In this document: positions 32,811 through 43,025 of the stretch, one piece after another
How positions within the stretch are numbered: position 1 is the first letter of the stretch
Layout: each line of letters begins with the position of its first letter
DNA from: JAAYUH01 sp964640995
Lineage (GTDB): Bacteria; Caldisericota; Caldisericia; B22-G15
DNA length: 64,000 nucleotides
Assembly (NCBI GenBank): GCA_964640995.1
Contig: CAZXJJ010000005.1
Coordinates: forward strand, 21,485-85,484
Direction: 5' to 3'
Position numbers and translations under genes: made by a program
The notes under the pieces: model-generated
Told to the model about the DNA's origin: nothing
Database searches by the model: none
The model's input: only the letters and a program-made list of their open reading frames with translations

Positions 32811-34308
32811 AGTACACCTCCTTAAATATTTTACTTGACAAGTTTTTAAATGCTAAAAAAGTTTTATAAAATAAATCTTCATTTATTTCATAATAAGAAT
32901 ATTTTGAAATAATAAAATTGTCAGTAATTAAATCAATTTCATTTGAAAGTTCTGGCTTTTCTCTCTTAAATTTCACTCTATATTCATCTGGAGTTTCATA
33001 ATCAAGTTTCAATAAAATCAAAGATAGTTTCTTAATTAATAGATTATATAATTTTATAATTTTTTCTTTTGGAGATCCACTTATTTCGAAAAGGTTTTCT
33101 TTTTCATTACTAAACTCTTCCATTATTTTATTTAATTCAAGTTTTCTTTCATTTAAAGTTGTGTTATAGATGTAAAAAATCAAAAAATAAAGAAAAATTG
33201 TTGACCCAATAACAAAGAATAAAACGACAAAAACCAAACCTAAATCAATAGATACTGGCAAAGTTTTTTGATTTAAATTAATAGCTGAGCCAAAATAACT
33301 TCTTATTTTTTGGACAATTTCAAATAATGGAATTGAAAAATTCTCAATTTTCATATTTTTTGTAATTGATTTTATTAATAGTTCAAATGGTTTATATAAA
33401 AAATAAATTGAAAGAATAATAAACATTGATAAAACAAATGAAGATATTAAAAATCTTACTGATTTCTTTTTTCCATAAACACCCTTTATAAGGTTATAAA
33501 ATCTAATTCCTAGTAAAATTAAAACTATGAAAAAACCTAAAAAAACTACAAAATAGAATGAATTAAAAATGAAATTTAAAAATTTCTTTGAAAAATCACT
33601 AATTATAAATACATACCTTTTTGTAAAAATTTCTATTTTAGTATCTTTAATTTCAATGTTATTTTCTTTTTGGACCTTTTCACTTTGATTTATAAATAGT
33701 TCATCTGGAAGAGTTAATTTATTTAAAAAATTTAAATTTATTGAGTATATAAATAAAATTAAAATTGATGATGTTAAAATAATTGTTATTAAATTTTTAA
33801 AAACTCTTCTTATATCTGAAATATTTAATATAAACCCATTTTCCCAGAAATAAAAAGTTTTATTTTTTAAAAATTTAAGAAACAAGGATTGAATTATAAA
33901 AATGATTGACAAAATAAAAATAATCAAATTTACACCGATAAATTTTTCATAAAATACAAGAAAAATTGGAATTAAAATAATTGAAAATGTATTTGAAATC
34001 TCAGTTTTTAAAACAATCAATGTAAAAATAAAAATAAAAGAGAATAAAAGAATTTTTGTAAAAATAGAAAAACTAATTGGACTATTAACTAAAGAAATAA
34101 AAATTATTGAGAAAATTGCAATAATAATCTTTAAAGTTGTTTCGAGATTTATATTCTTATAGTTAAAAATAAAAAGAAAAAGAAGAGATGGTATTAAAAT
34201 TGATAAAAAAATATTTTTAAATAAAATATCAATTAGCAAAAAATTTGCTAAAAACCAATTCAATAAGAGTGTCAAATTATACAAAAACAAGATCTTTGAT
34301 GCTTTCAT
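32794..34308 (-). CDS. Polytopic membrane protein with C-terminal DUF4129-like domain
   Basis: The 504 residues begin with about six hydrophobic helices (residues 1-190), an outer segment, more helices near 240-340, and a cytoplasmic tail (about 400-504). The tail ends LLKLDYETPDEYRVKFKREK ... DNFIISKYSYYEINED, the DUF4129 pattern normally seen at the end of transglutaminase-like proteins. No transglutaminase Cys-His-Asp core is visible, so only the membrane scaffold and tail seem present. It follows DUF58 (32-base overlap) and MoxR, the usual companions. Confidence 0.7.
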   Translation of the reverse strand: MKASKILFLYNLTLLLNWFLANFLLIDILFKNIFLSILIPSLLFLFIFNYKNINLETTLKIIIAIFSIIFISLVNSPISFSIFTKILLFSFIFIFTLIVLKTEISNTFSIILIPIFLVFYEKFIGVNLIIFILSIIFIIQSLFLKFLKNKTFYFWENGFILNISDIRRVFKNLITIILTSSILILFIYSINLNFLNKLTLPDELFINQSEKVQKENNIEIKDTKIEIFTKRYVFIISDFSKKFLNFIFNSFYFVVFLGFFIVLILLGIRFYNLIKGVYGKKKSVRFLISSFVLSMFIILSIYFLYKPFELLIKSITKNMKIENFSIPLFEIVQKIRSYFGSAINLNQKTLPVSIDLGLVFVVLFFVIGSTIFLYFLIFYIYNTTLNERKLELNKIMEEFSNEKENLFEISGSPKEKIIKLYNLLIKKLSLILLKLDYETPDEYRVKFKREKPELSNEIDLITDNFIISKYSYYEINEDLFYKTFLAFKNLSSKIFKEVYFGREI

Positions 34309-35503
34309 TTCCTCTAATAATTATAATATTAATTCCATCTCTTTTTAAAGAATCTATTATTTTTCTAATATATTCAATTTCTTCTGTCTCTTCCAAAATA
34401 TAGGGATGGGGTTTCTCCCATGGATACAAAAAACCGAAATCTGGAAGCAAAAATATTGTGTAACTTGAAAAAATACTTTTTGTTTTAATTAAATTGTACA
34501 GTTCAGGAATATTTATTGTTCTTTTTATAAGTAATACATTTCTTAAATCTTTTATTTTTTTAGAATTTTCAATTAGAAAAGAAGAGAAGTCAATTTCTCT
34601 TGTACTTTTTAAATCTGAAATTATAGAAAGGATTTTTATAAAGTGATCTTTTCCATTTTTTTCCTCGATTCTTAAGAGTTCTGGTATCCATAAACCATAA
34701 TAAAATTTTGATCTCTCAAAAAAATATACAAATGAAGAAGAAATTGTAGTTACATGTTCTTCATAAATTTCTTGATTTCTAGGGTTCTTTGAAGCAAAAG
34801 GATCTATTATTATAGTTACTGATGTTACTGCAGTAGATGGAAATTCTTTAACTAATAGTTCCCCAGTGTGTGCTGATAGTTTCCAGTTTATCTTTTTAAG
34901 TTCTTCATTTCCAGTATATTTTCTATGCCCCTGTATTGATGTGAAATCTTCAAATATCTTCTCTTTTACTTTAATTCCAAAAGATGGCTCTCTTGTTTTA
35001 ACTAATGATTTTCTAATTTCTATCATTTTTGGATAAACTATGACCTCTATATTTTCATTAATAAATTCCTCAATGTTTACCAATCCTAAAATGTCATATA
35101 CTCTAACTTTAAAACTTCCAAGAAAATATCTTCCTCTTCTTTTTGCTTTGACTTTGAATTTATGGAGCACCTCTTTGTTTTTATTAAGTTCAAGATAAAG
35201 GTTTTTACTTTCAATCGGTATAAAATATGTTGGAAGTGATGGAATTAACTCAAAATTAATTAAATTTGTTTTTAAAAATTTTAGATTAAAGGAAATTTCT
35301 AAAACCTCTCCTTCAAGAATAAATTGAGGAGTTATTTTTATAGTATAACTAAAATTTTTAATCTCTTTTTTTAAAAAAATTTTATAAAAGAAAATGTAAA
35401 TAATAAAAAATATTGAAATTGAAATTAGGAATTTTGAATTTAATAAAATACCAATAATAAGAATTATTAAAAAAAATATCTCTCTTTTATAATTTTTAAA
35501 CAA
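34277..35503 (-). CDS. DUF58-family protein
   Basis: About 408 residues. Two N-terminal hydrophobic helices (REIFFLIILIIGILLNSKFL) precede the DUF58 body, with RRGRYFLGSFKVRVYDILGL and the signature YTGNEELKKINWKLSAHTGELLV (two parts), and a VWA-like fold with TIIIDPF. DUF58 proteins act with MoxR ATPases in maturation of secreted or metal proteins; their exact role is poorly known. I choose the TTG at 35503, which follows AGGGTGGAAG and overlaps the MoxR stop by eight bases. A GTG at 35551 would add 16 residues. Confidence 0.85.
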   Translation of the reverse strand: MFKNYKREIFFLIILIIGILLNSKFLISISIFFIIYIFFYKIFLKKEIKNFSYTIKITPQFILEGEVLEISFNLKFLKTNLINFELIPSLPTYFIPIESKNLYLELNKNKEVLHKFKVKAKRRGRYFLGSFKVRVYDILGLVNIEEFINENIEVIVYPKMIEIRKSLVKTREPSFGIKVKEKIFEDFTSIQGHRKYTGNEELKKINWKLSAHTGELLVKEFPSTAVTSVTIIIDPFASKNPRNQEIYEEHVTTISSSFVYFFERSKFYYGLWIPELLRIEEKNGKDHFIKILSIISDLKSTREIDFSSFLIENSKKIKDLRNVLLIKRTINIPELYNLIKTKSIFSSYTIFLLPDFGFLYPWEKPHPYILEETEEIEYIRKIIDSLKRDGINIIIIRGNESIKDLVFV

Positions 35504-36425
35504 TTGGAACTTCCACCCTTTGAACTGCTCTTTCAATAACTTCTTTTTCACTGACTCCTTTAAGTTTTGATTCTGGTTTTAATATTATTCTATGAGACAT
35601 TACTGACTCAAATAGATTCTTAATGTCATCTGGAATAACAAAATCTCTACCTTCAATATATGCTTTTGCCTGAGATACTTTCATTAAAACAATCAAACTT
35701 CTTGGTGAAGGTCCGAGATAAATATCATCATCTTCTCTTAACTCTTTACCAAGTTTTACAATGTACTCCTTTAAAGACTCATCAACATGAACTTTTTTAA
35801 CCTCTTTTTGAATTTCTAAAATATCTTCTTTTGATATCACCTCTTCTAAATCTTCTATAGGATGTCTTAATTGAACTCTATTTAAAAGCAAAACTTCGTC
35901 TTCTTTGTTTGGATAACCTATTTCAATTTTCATAAAAAATCTATCAAGTTGTGCTTCTGGAAGAGGAAATGTTCCTTCATACTCAATTGGATTTTCAGTT
36001 GCAATTACAAAAAATGGCTCATTTAACTTATAAGTTATTCCATCTATAGTAACTTGTTTTTCTTCCATCGCTTCAAGTAGAGCAGATTGAGTTTTAGGAG
36101 TACTTCTATTGATTTCATCTGCTAAGATAATGTTAGAAAATATCGGACCTTTTTTAAATTCAAACTCTTTTGTCTTTTCATTATAAATTGTTATTCCAAT
36201 TATGTCTGAAGGAAGTAAATCAGGAGTAAACTGTATTCTTTTAAAATCAAGATTTATACTTTTTGCAATAGATTTTGCAAGCATTGTTTTACCGACTCCA
36301 GGAACATCTTCAATAAGAATGTGTCCACCTGAAATCAAAGTAATTATTGCTTTTTTTATTGCTTCATCTTTTCCAATAATTACTTTTGAAATATTTTTTA
36401 ATAGAAGATTCAACTTATCATTCAT
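35496..36425 (-). CDS. MoxR-family AAA+ ATPase
   Basis: The 309 residues contain Walker A GVPGVGKTMLAKSI, Walker B IILADEINRSTPKTQSALLE, sensor 1 FFVIATENPIEYEGTFPLPE and arginine finger AQLDRFFM, the MoxR pattern. MoxR chaperone-like ATPases act with DUF58/VWA proteins. The start MNDKLNLLLKNI overlaps the upstream protease stop by eight bases. The longer open frame upstream of it has no support. Confidence 0.95.
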   Translation of the reverse strand: MNDKLNLLLKNISKVIIGKDEAIKKAIITLISGGHILIEDVPGVGKTMLAKSIAKSINLDFKRIQFTPDLLPSDIIGITIYNEKTKEFEFKKGPIFSNIILADEINRSTPKTQSALLEAMEEKQVTIDGITYKLNEPFFVIATENPIEYEGTFPLPEAQLDRFFMKIEIGYPNKEDEVLLLNRVQLRHPIEDLEEVISKEDILEIQKEVKKVHVDESLKEYIVKLGKELREDDDIYLGPSPRSLIVLMKVSQAKAYIEGRDFVIPDDIKNLFESVMSHRIILKPESKLKGVSEKEVIERAVQRVEVPIV

Positions 36426-37269
36426 TTTGGGTTGTCTTCTTCTGTGGAGGTTGAACAGGCATTGGTAAATATTGAACAGATGGCCTTCCAACCCCTGCTT
36501 GAGGATATAAACTCATAAGAGTATAAACATCTTCTGGCATATCAAATGAAACAGGGAGTCCAAGTTTTTTAACTCTTTCACATGTTAAAGGATAATCATG
36601 AGTCCATTTGCCAGAAGATAACTCTTTTGCAATAAATTCAATTTTTTCTTTAGAAAGAGTCTCTTCTTTATCGCTTAAAATTTCAACCGCAAGTTCATAA
36701 ACCTGATTCATTGCTTTTTCTGCAATATCTGCAAGTATTAAAGTTTGATCATCAAGGTCATTTATATTTTTCTTTTCGACTGTTTTTAAGATTGAAATTG
36801 CTGGAAAACCACCAATTTGAGGATCTATTGGTCCAAGTACAGCATTTTTATCCATAACAATTTCATCTGCTGCTAAAGCAATGAGTGTACCACCAGACAT
36901 AGCATAATGAGGAATAAAAACTGTAACCTTACCTTTTCTTCTAATTAGTGCTCTTGCAATTTGTTCTGCTGCAAGTACAAGACCTCCTGGTGTATGAAGT
37001 ATAAGATCTATTGGCATGTCATCAGGAGTTTCTCTTATTGCTCTTAAAATTTGTTCTGAATCTTCAATATCAATCATTTTTCTAAAAGGTATTCCGAAAA
37101 ATGAAATAGATTCTTCTCTATGTATTAAGGTTATTACTCTTGAACCTCTTTTCTTTTGAAGGGATGCAATAACTCTTAATCTAGCAAGTTCAATCTGTCT
37201 TCTCTGAAATACAGGATAAAATAGTGAGACAAATATAAATAACCAAAGAAGCAAACTAAAATAATCCAT
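36418..37269 (-). CDS. Membrane-anchored ClpP-fold serine protease (SDH/SppA-like)
   Basis: The 283 residues begin with one membrane segment (LLLWLFIFVSLFYPVFQ) and continue with a Clp/crotonase-fold domain: IDLILHTPGGLVLAAEQIAR, the nucleophile region HYAMSGGTLIALAADEIVMD (Ser in SGG), and NAVLGPIDPQIGG. This matches the serine dehydrogenase proteinase family (SDH_sah). It probably cleaves membrane or signal-peptide fragments. It sits directly before moxR, and its ATG overlaps the aminotransferase TAA. Confidence 0.87.
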   Translation of the reverse strand: MDYFSLLLWLFIFVSLFYPVFQRRQIELARLRVIASLQKKRGSRVITLIHREESISFFGIPFRKMIDIEDSEQILRAIRETPDDMPIDLILHTPGGLVLAAEQIARALIRRKGKVTVFIPHYAMSGGTLIALAADEIVMDKNAVLGPIDPQIGGFPAISILKTVEKKNINDLDDQTLILADIAEKAMNQVYELAVEILSDKEETLSKEKIEFIAKELSSGKWTHDYPLTCERVKKLGLPVSFDMPEDVYTLMSLYPQAGVGRPSVQYLPMPVQPPQKKTTQNE

Positions 37270-38435
37270 TATAGTTTACTAAATGCCTCCTTTAATACAA
37301 CTAATGCTTTTTTAATGCTCTCTTTATTTGCAGCATAAGAGAATCTAAGATAACCTTCACCATATTCTCCAAAACTTGTTCCAGGAAGACAAGCAATTCC
37401 ATATTCATTTAAAAGATAATTTTGAATCTCTTTAGCACTTTTTCCAAAACTTTTAACATTTGGAAAAACATAAAAAGCGCCTTTTGGAAGTCTACAACTA
37501 ACTCCTTTTATACTGTTTAAACCTTCAACAATAAGATCTCTTCTTTCTTTAAACTCTTTAACCATAAAGTCAACTGCAATCTGGTCTCCTTCAAGTGCCT
37601 CAATTCCTGCTATCTGAACAAATGCTGTTGTACATGAGTAATTATTTATTACAAATTTTGCAATCATTTTTATAATTTCAGGATCAGCAACAGCATATCC
37701 AAGTCTCCAACCAGTCATTGCGTATGTCTTTGAAAAACCATCTATTAAAATGACTCTATCTCTCAATTCTTTTACTTTTGTTATCGATATAAATTCCCCC
37801 TCATAAACAATTCTTGAATAAATTTCATCTGATAAAATATAAATATCTCTATTTCCAATAATGTCTCTTATTCCATAAAAATCTTCAAGTGTTAAAATTC
37901 CTCCAGTTGGATTGTGTGGAGAATTTAAAATTATCATTCTTGTTTTATCTGTAACTCTTTTTTCAAGATCATTTAAATCAAATCTAAAATCTTTCTCTTC
38001 TAAAAGCGGAAGAGGAACTGGTTTAGCCTCAGCAATTTTTACAGCAGAACTATAAATTGGATATCCAGGGTCTGGATAAATTACCTCTTCTCCTTTTTCA
38101 ACAAGAGATAAAACTGAATAAACAATTGCTGGTTTTGCACCAGCGGCAACAATAACATTTTCAGGTTTAACTTCATAACCTCTTGTTTTTGAAATGTATC
38201 TTGCAATTGATTCTCTTACTTCAAAAATTCCAAATGCAGGTGTGTAATGAGTGAAACCTTTATTTAAAGCATCAATAGCTGCTTTTTTAATATTTTCTGG
38301 TGTATCAAAATCTGGTTCTCCAATTTCGAAATGAAAAACTTCTTTACCCATTTTTTCGAGTTCTTTTGCTCTTGCTAGAACCTCAAATGCACCTTCTGTA
38401 CCCATTGTTTGTGTTCTTTCTGCAAATCTTATCAT
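37269..38435 (-). CDS. Class I/II pyridoxal-phosphate aminotransferase
   Basis: The 388 residues show fold type I aminotransferase motifs: FEIGEPDFDTPENI, AAGAKPAIVYSVLSLVEKG, LNSPHNPTGGILT, the Schiff-base lysine in LIDGFSKTYAMTGWRLGYAV, and the carboxylate-binding Arg in YLRFSYAA. Most like aspartate/aromatic aminotransferases. Start MIRFAERTQ lies eight bases after GGAGG. A longer frame 15 codons upstream is rejected. Substrate not decidable. Confidence 0.93.
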   Translation of the reverse strand: MIRFAERTQTMGTEGAFEVLARAKELEKMGKEVFHFEIGEPDFDTPENIKKAAIDALNKGFTHYTPAFGIFEVRESIARYISKTRGYEVKPENVIVAAGAKPAIVYSVLSLVEKGEEVIYPDPGYPIYSSAVKIAEAKPVPLPLLEEKDFRFDLNDLEKRVTDKTRMIILNSPHNPTGGILTLEDFYGIRDIIGNRDIYILSDEIYSRIVYEGEFISITKVKELRDRVILIDGFSKTYAMTGWRLGYAVADPEIIKMIAKFVINNYSCTTAFVQIAGIEALEGDQIAVDFMVKEFKERRDLIVEGLNSIKGVSCRLPKGAFYVFPNVKSFGKSAKEIQNYLLNEYGIACLPGTSFGEYGEGYLRFSYAANKESIKKALVVLKEAFSKL

Positions 38436-38485
38436 TGCATATTCCTCCTTATTTTTGTTTATACCAAAAGAATTATACAATAAAG

Positions 38486-39499
38486 TTAAATAATTAACAT
38501 AGCATCACCAAAAGAATAAAATCTATATCTCTCCTTAACTGCAATTTTATATGCATTTAAAACATTTTCGATTCCTCCAAAAGCACAAACAAGAACAAGA
38601 AGAGAGGTTTTAGGCAAATGAAAATTTGTGATTAAAGCATCAACAAATTTAAATTCAAACGGTGGTTTTATAAATAAATCTGTTGTTCCTTTATATTCTT
38701 TAATAACTTCAATTCTTGCAACAGTCTCAAGTGTTCTTACAACAGTGGTTCCAACAGCAACAACTCTTTTTTTGTTCTTTTTAGTCTCTTTTATATCATT
38801 AAGAACTTTTTCACTTACTTCTATCCACTCTTCCCCAAGTTTTACATCATCTAGTTTTTTTACTTTTAAAGGTTCAAAAGTTGGAGTACTAACATGTAGC
38901 GTTACATATTCAATTTTTACTCCTTTTTCTTTTAATTCAAGCAACAGATTTTCTGTAAAATGTAATCCTGCTGTTGGTGCTGCTATTGAACCTAAATATT
39001 TTCCAAAGATTGTTTGATAATCCTCTTCATTTATATTTTTATTTTTTATATATGGAGGAAGAGGTACCTCTCCAACTTTTTCTATAAAAGAAATGTAATC
39101 TTCAATCTCTGGAATCTCAACTAATCTTTTCCCCTCTTCTAAAACTTTTTTTATAACTCCTTTTGTTCCATCTTTAAAAAATATTTCTTTTCCTTCTTTT
39201 AGTTTTTTTGCTTTTTTTGCTTTAATTTCTATTAAATTTTTTTCTCCTTTAAGAAAAAGCGCTTCAACTTTTCCACCTGTATCAAGAGTTATAATAATTT
39301 TTGCTTTTATAACCTTTGTGTCATTTAAAATTATGAGGTCCCCACTTTCTAAATAATCTGGAAGTTCATAAAAATATTTATGTTCAATTTTTCCACTATC
39401 TTTATATAAAACAAGTAATCTTGCTTTATCTCTCTCTTTTAATGGTTCTTGAGCGATAAGTTCCTTAGGAAGTTCGTAATCAAAAACTTCAATTTCCAC
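38486..39499 (-). CDS. queA: S-adenosylmethionine:tRNA ribosyltransferase-isomerase
   Basis: QueA moves the ribosyl group of AdoMet to preQ1-modified tRNA, forming epoxyqueuosine. The 337 residues carry DYELPKELIAQEPLKERDKARLL (in two parts), LIILNDTKVIKAKI, AAPTAGLHFTENLLLELK, HVSTPTFEPLK and the end FITNFHLPKTSLLVLV-type motif (LITNFHLPKTSLL). The GTG start overlaps the SpoIID stop by 11 bases. No other queuosine gene is in the window. Confidence 0.96.
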   Translation of the reverse strand: MEIEVFDYELPKELIAQEPLKERDKARLLVLYKDSGKIEHKYFYELPDYLESGDLIILNDTKVIKAKIIITLDTGGKVEALFLKGEKNLIEIKAKKAKKLKEGKEIFFKDGTKGVIKKVLEEGKRLVEIPEIEDYISFIEKVGEVPLPPYIKNKNINEEDYQTIFGKYLGSIAAPTAGLHFTENLLLELKEKGVKIEYVTLHVSTPTFEPLKVKKLDDVKLGEEWIEVSEKVLNDIKETKKNKKRVVAVGTTVVRTLETVARIEVIKEYKGTTDLFIKPPFEFKFVDALITNFHLPKTSLLVLVCAFGGIENVLNAYKIAVKERYRFYSFGDAMLII

Positions 39500-40985
39500 T
39501 CTCTAATTTTACTATATTTACTCCATAATAGTAATGCTTCAATATATCAATATAATTCATACCATTTTCTGCAAACCCCTGTGCCCCCCACTGACTCATT
39601 CCAACTCCATGTCCCCATCCTTTGCCTGTAAATACAACAATATCCCACCTTCTTCTAATATCCTGAATGCTATATTCATAATTTTCAAATTTTTTAACAA
39701 CTCCATCAAAACTTCCCTTAAAAAATGGAATTTTATCTACCATATCAACAATTGAATTAATATGACTGAATCTATAAACCTTAAATTCAAAATCAAACCA
39801 TGTACTTTTTAAACCTAAAATAGATTGAAATTGAGGGCCTGTTAAAATAATCTCATCATACATACCTATAACTTTTATCTCAACAACTCTTGGAGAAACT
39901 CCTCTTCTTATAATCTCAAAGCCCAAAATTTCACCAATATCATAGAGGTTATTTTGTTTAAGATATTTTTTAAATAACATTTGAATTCTATAGTTTGTAA
40001 ATGTTTGTGTCCACGAGTAATGAGGCGATTTATCTTCATAAGGACTTATAACTCCTCTTAAATATGGGTAAGGAACAGAAAACCAAACATTTTCGTTATT
40101 TTCAGTGTGTCCTCCTGAAGTTGAGTGATATAGTGCCTCAATTATTTTTCCATTATAAGTTATTGCTTCATCTTTTGTTGATTCAACTGCAAGATTTGTT
40201 TTTTCATTTTCCTTATCAAAACCCTGATATGCTTGAGTTAATGGGGTTGCTGTAACATCATAAATATTTTTTTCTTTTATTCTTGATAAAGCATAAGTTC
40301 TTGCTGCAACTGCTTGTGCCTTAAGTGCTTCCATATGAAAACTTGCAGGCATTTCTGATGGAACAACACCTTTAAGATAATCTTCAATATTTAACTTATT
40401 AATTATATAAGATGATAAATTTACATAAAGATAAATTAATCCTCTATATCTTCTATTGTTAACTTTTATAAGATCATTAGCAGGATAAACTTCGAATATA
40501 ACACCATTCAAATCGCTTTTCTTTAATTGTATTTTAATTCTATCTGTACCAAAAAGAATAAAATAACCTGATATATCAACATTTTCCATAAAAATAAGGT
40601 AAAGTTTATTTAAAAGTTTAAAAGTTTCTCTTTCTTCATTTGATTTAAAATCACCAATATCTAAAGCATATTTTCCATTTTCAAAATATATAAAGAATTC
40701 TTTTCCCTGAATTTTGTCTTTTATAAATTCAAAATATTTAAATGCATCTTGAAAATTTAAAAAAATCCCAATTCTAACTCTTAATGAATTTAAATTTTTT
40801 TCATAATATAAAATTTTATTTTCTTTAAAAATTTCAACATTATTGTATTTTATTATTGAATTATCTCCAAATTCTAGGTAAGTTGGATTTTGAAATAGTA
40901 GAACTCTTATATCAACATTTATTGAATAAACTCTATTTATAAATAAAAAAATAAATATAAGAGTAAGAATAAAAATTTTTTTCAA
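39489..40985 (-). CDS. Secreted SpoIID/LytB-domain protein
   Basis: The 498 residues start with a signal peptide (MKKIFILTLIFIFLFINRVYS) and an N-terminal part with a SPOR-like segment (about 60-130). The SpoIID domain (about 200-495) has VVPSEMPASFHMEALKAQAV, where Glu is the catalytic residue known in SpoIID, then YHSTSGGHTENNENVW and the end KGWGHGVGMSQWGAQGFAEN. SpoIID enzymes are peptidoglycan glycan-strand lytic transglycosylases; outside spore formers they act in wall remodelling. TTG start after GGAGGCATTAAG, overlapping the cvpA stop. Confidence 0.92.
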   Translation of the reverse strand: MKKIFILTLIFIFLFINRVYSINVDIRVLLFQNPTYLEFGDNSIIKYNNVEIFKENKILYYEKNLNSLRVRIGIFLNFQDAFKYFEFIKDKIQGKEFFIYFENGKYALDIGDFKSNEERETFKLLNKLYLIFMENVDISGYFILFGTDRIKIQLKKSDLNGVIFEVYPANDLIKVNNRRYRGLIYLYVNLSSYIINKLNIEDYLKGVVPSEMPASFHMEALKAQAVAARTYALSRIKEKNIYDVTATPLTQAYQGFDKENEKTNLAVESTKDEAITYNGKIIEALYHSTSGGHTENNENVWFSVPYPYLRGVISPYEDKSPHYSWTQTFTNYRIQMLFKKYLKQNNLYDIGEILGFEIIRRGVSPRVVEIKVIGMYDEIILTGPQFQSILGLKSTWFDFEFKVYRFSHINSIVDMVDKIPFFKGSFDGVVKKFENYEYSIQDIRRRWDIVVFTGKGWGHGVGMSQWGAQGFAENGMNYIDILKHYYYGVNIVKLESGN

Positions 40986-41710
40986 CTTAATGCCTCCATA
41001 ATCTTAACAATTAGAGTATTGAGTATTGACTTAAAAAATACCATATTATTTTCAATGAATTTAACAATTTGAGAAGATTCGAAATATTTAACAATAATAG
41101 ATTCGGGCTTTAAAATCTTTAAAAGTAAATTAGAATAGACAAAAACAACAAATATTATTATTGAAAAATATAGTATCATGTTAAATATTAGACCAAAAAG
41201 CCTATCAAGAGTTCCAATTATTGGTAGTTTATGTATTATTGAAGAAAATACTCCTCTTAAAATTGAAAAGAGAATTATAAATATCAAAAATAATATTATA
41301 AAAGAAATTACTTCTGCAATTACTAAAGATATTAAATAAAGATATGATTCAAACACATTATTCAGACTTTCAAAATTTGCTAATAAATTTATGTTTTCAA
41401 TAAATGAGGATTTTAAAAATTTTGGAAGTTTAATAGAGTCTATAAAAAGAGAGAAATTTGAAGGATTGTTTGATAAAATTTTAGTTTCAGGAGGTAAATT
41501 TATATGTGGGGTTATATAATTTTTGATATTTGTTATAAAACCAAATCTATCTTCAAGAAACAATGCAAAATTTGGAGAAAATCTATATGCAAGATAAATA
41601 CTTAAAAAAAATCCTACAACAGAAATTAAAATCTTAAAAATTCCTTTTTTATAACCTGCATAACATGCAAATATAAGTATTAAAATTATTACCCCATCAA
41701 CTATATTCAT
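40982..41710 (-). CDS. CvpA-family membrane protein
   Basis: The 242 residues open with NIVDGVIILILIFACYAGYK and a KGIFKILISVVGFFLSIYLA helix, the CvpA (colicin V production) pattern, and have a final pair of helices with LPIIGTLDRLFGLIFN, the family's conserved segment. About four membrane segments. Function unclear; wall or cell-envelope roles are reported for the family. No Shine-Dalgarno is present: TAAAAT lies six bases before the ATG, so it may also have its own leaderless start. Confidence 0.85.
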   Translation of the reverse strand: MNIVDGVIILILIFACYAGYKKGIFKILISVVGFFLSIYLAYRFSPNFALFLEDRFGFITNIKNYITPHINLPPETKILSNNPSNFSLFIDSIKLPKFLKSSFIENINLLANFESLNNVFESYLYLISLVIAEVISFIILFLIFIILFSILRGVFSSIIHKLPIIGTLDRLFGLIFNMILYFSIIIFVVFVYSNLLLKILKPESIIVKYFESSQIVKFIENNMVFFKSILNTLIVKIMEALS

Positions 41711-41732
41711 AATTTAATTTTAACAGGTAAAT

Positions 41733-43025
41733 TTAAAAAGACACTTTTCTTGTTATCTTGAGTTTTGTTGTAATTATTTTATCTGATGAAAATATTTTTG
41801 TTGCAATATAAAGACATATCAAAAAGAAAATTATTTCATAAATAATTCCTAAAATAGGAAATAGATAATTTCCAAGTGAAAGAAAGGTATTTGCCATAAA
41901 TGGATGTGAAAAAGGAATAATAAAAACAATTACTTTTAAAATAAATGGAAGAGAGTTTAAATCCATGAATAATGATAAAAAATATGGAATCAAAACCATA
42001 ACCATAAGAGGTGTTAAAAGGGTTTGTGCACTCTGGACACTATCTGCATAAACAGCAAGAATTGTTGCAAGTGACAATGCACAAAGAATTGCTAAAAATA
42101 ATGAAATACCTAAAATAATATATGTTGTTGTATTTAATGTTAATCCTAGATCACTTAAAATTTTTGAAATATCTTGACCAATTCCGATAGCAATTCTTCC
42201 TTCTGTTACTCCAGTTAGATAATTTCTCATTCCAATCATATAAACAAGTGACATGATCAGTGCAATTACACCAGAACTTAACATTTTAGCAAAAATAATT
42301 GATGTTCTATTCATTGGAATTGTTAAAAGTATTTCAAGGGTCTTATTTTCTTTTTCTTGTGCGATTGATGATGCAATCATTTGAGAGGAGAAAATTATAA
42401 CAATCATTAAAATAATTGGAATAAAAGCATTTTGAGATGTTACAGCATTTGCTATTGCTTCTATTGTTGTTTCTGAAATCTTATCTCTTACCATAACAAA
42501 ACTTTTTACTTTTATAGGTCTTTTAATAGAATCTGGATTCATTCCAACAAATCTTGCTGAAATATATCTATTTGAGATTGATTCATTAATACTATTTAAA
42601 ATCACATTTGTTGAAACTGCTTGCATTATACTTACAAATGAAAATCCAGTAAGCACATTATATGTTTCTATTTCAGTTGGAATATATCTTAAAACATTCT
42701 CTTGAAAACCAGATTGAATAATAACTAATGTTTGAATTTTATCTTTTTTAATTTTTTTTATTGCATCATCCTTTGAGAGAGTTTTTTCAAGAATTTTAAC
42801 TTTAAAGTTAGAATTTGATAATGTATTTATTACTTCTTGTGATAAAAATGTATCATCATAATCTAAAACAGCAATATCTTTCGGTTCACTTGCCTTTTGT
42901 GTTTGTTTTCCAACTATATTTCCAATAATTGAAAATAAAACTACCATAATAATTAGAGGAATAATTAATTGCATTGTAATTAAACTTTTAATCTCTTTTT
43001 TGAATAAGATAAGAAACTTTTTCAT
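41733..43025 (-). CDS. ABC-2 type transporter permease (NatB-like)
   Basis: The 430 residues have an N-terminal helix, a large outer loop (about 45-195) and six C-terminal helices, the ABC-2/NatB layout. ASSIAQEKENKTLEILLTIP is the conserved exporter coupling motif after the second helix. It pairs with the ATPase just upstream (overlap ATGA). Probable efflux of sodium, drugs or a peptide; not decidable. Confidence 0.88.
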   Translation of the reverse strand: MKKFLILFKKEIKSLITMQLIIPLIIMVVLFSIIGNIVGKQTQKASEPKDIAVLDYDDTFLSQEVINTLSNSNFKVKILEKTLSKDDAIKKIKKDKIQTLVIIQSGFQENVLRYIPTEIETYNVLTGFSFVSIMQAVSTNVILNSINESISNRYISARFVGMNPDSIKRPIKVKSFVMVRDKISETTIEAIANAVTSQNAFIPIILMIVIIFSSQMIASSIAQEKENKTLEILLTIPMNRTSIIFAKMLSSGVIALIMSLVYMIGMRNYLTGVTEGRIAIGIGQDISKILSDLGLTLNTTTYIILGISLFLAILCALSLATILAVYADSVQSAQTLLTPLMVMVLIPYFLSLFMDLNSLPFILKVIVFIIPFSHPFMANTFLSLGNYLFPILGIIYEIIFFLICLYIATKIFSSDKIITTKLKITRKVSF

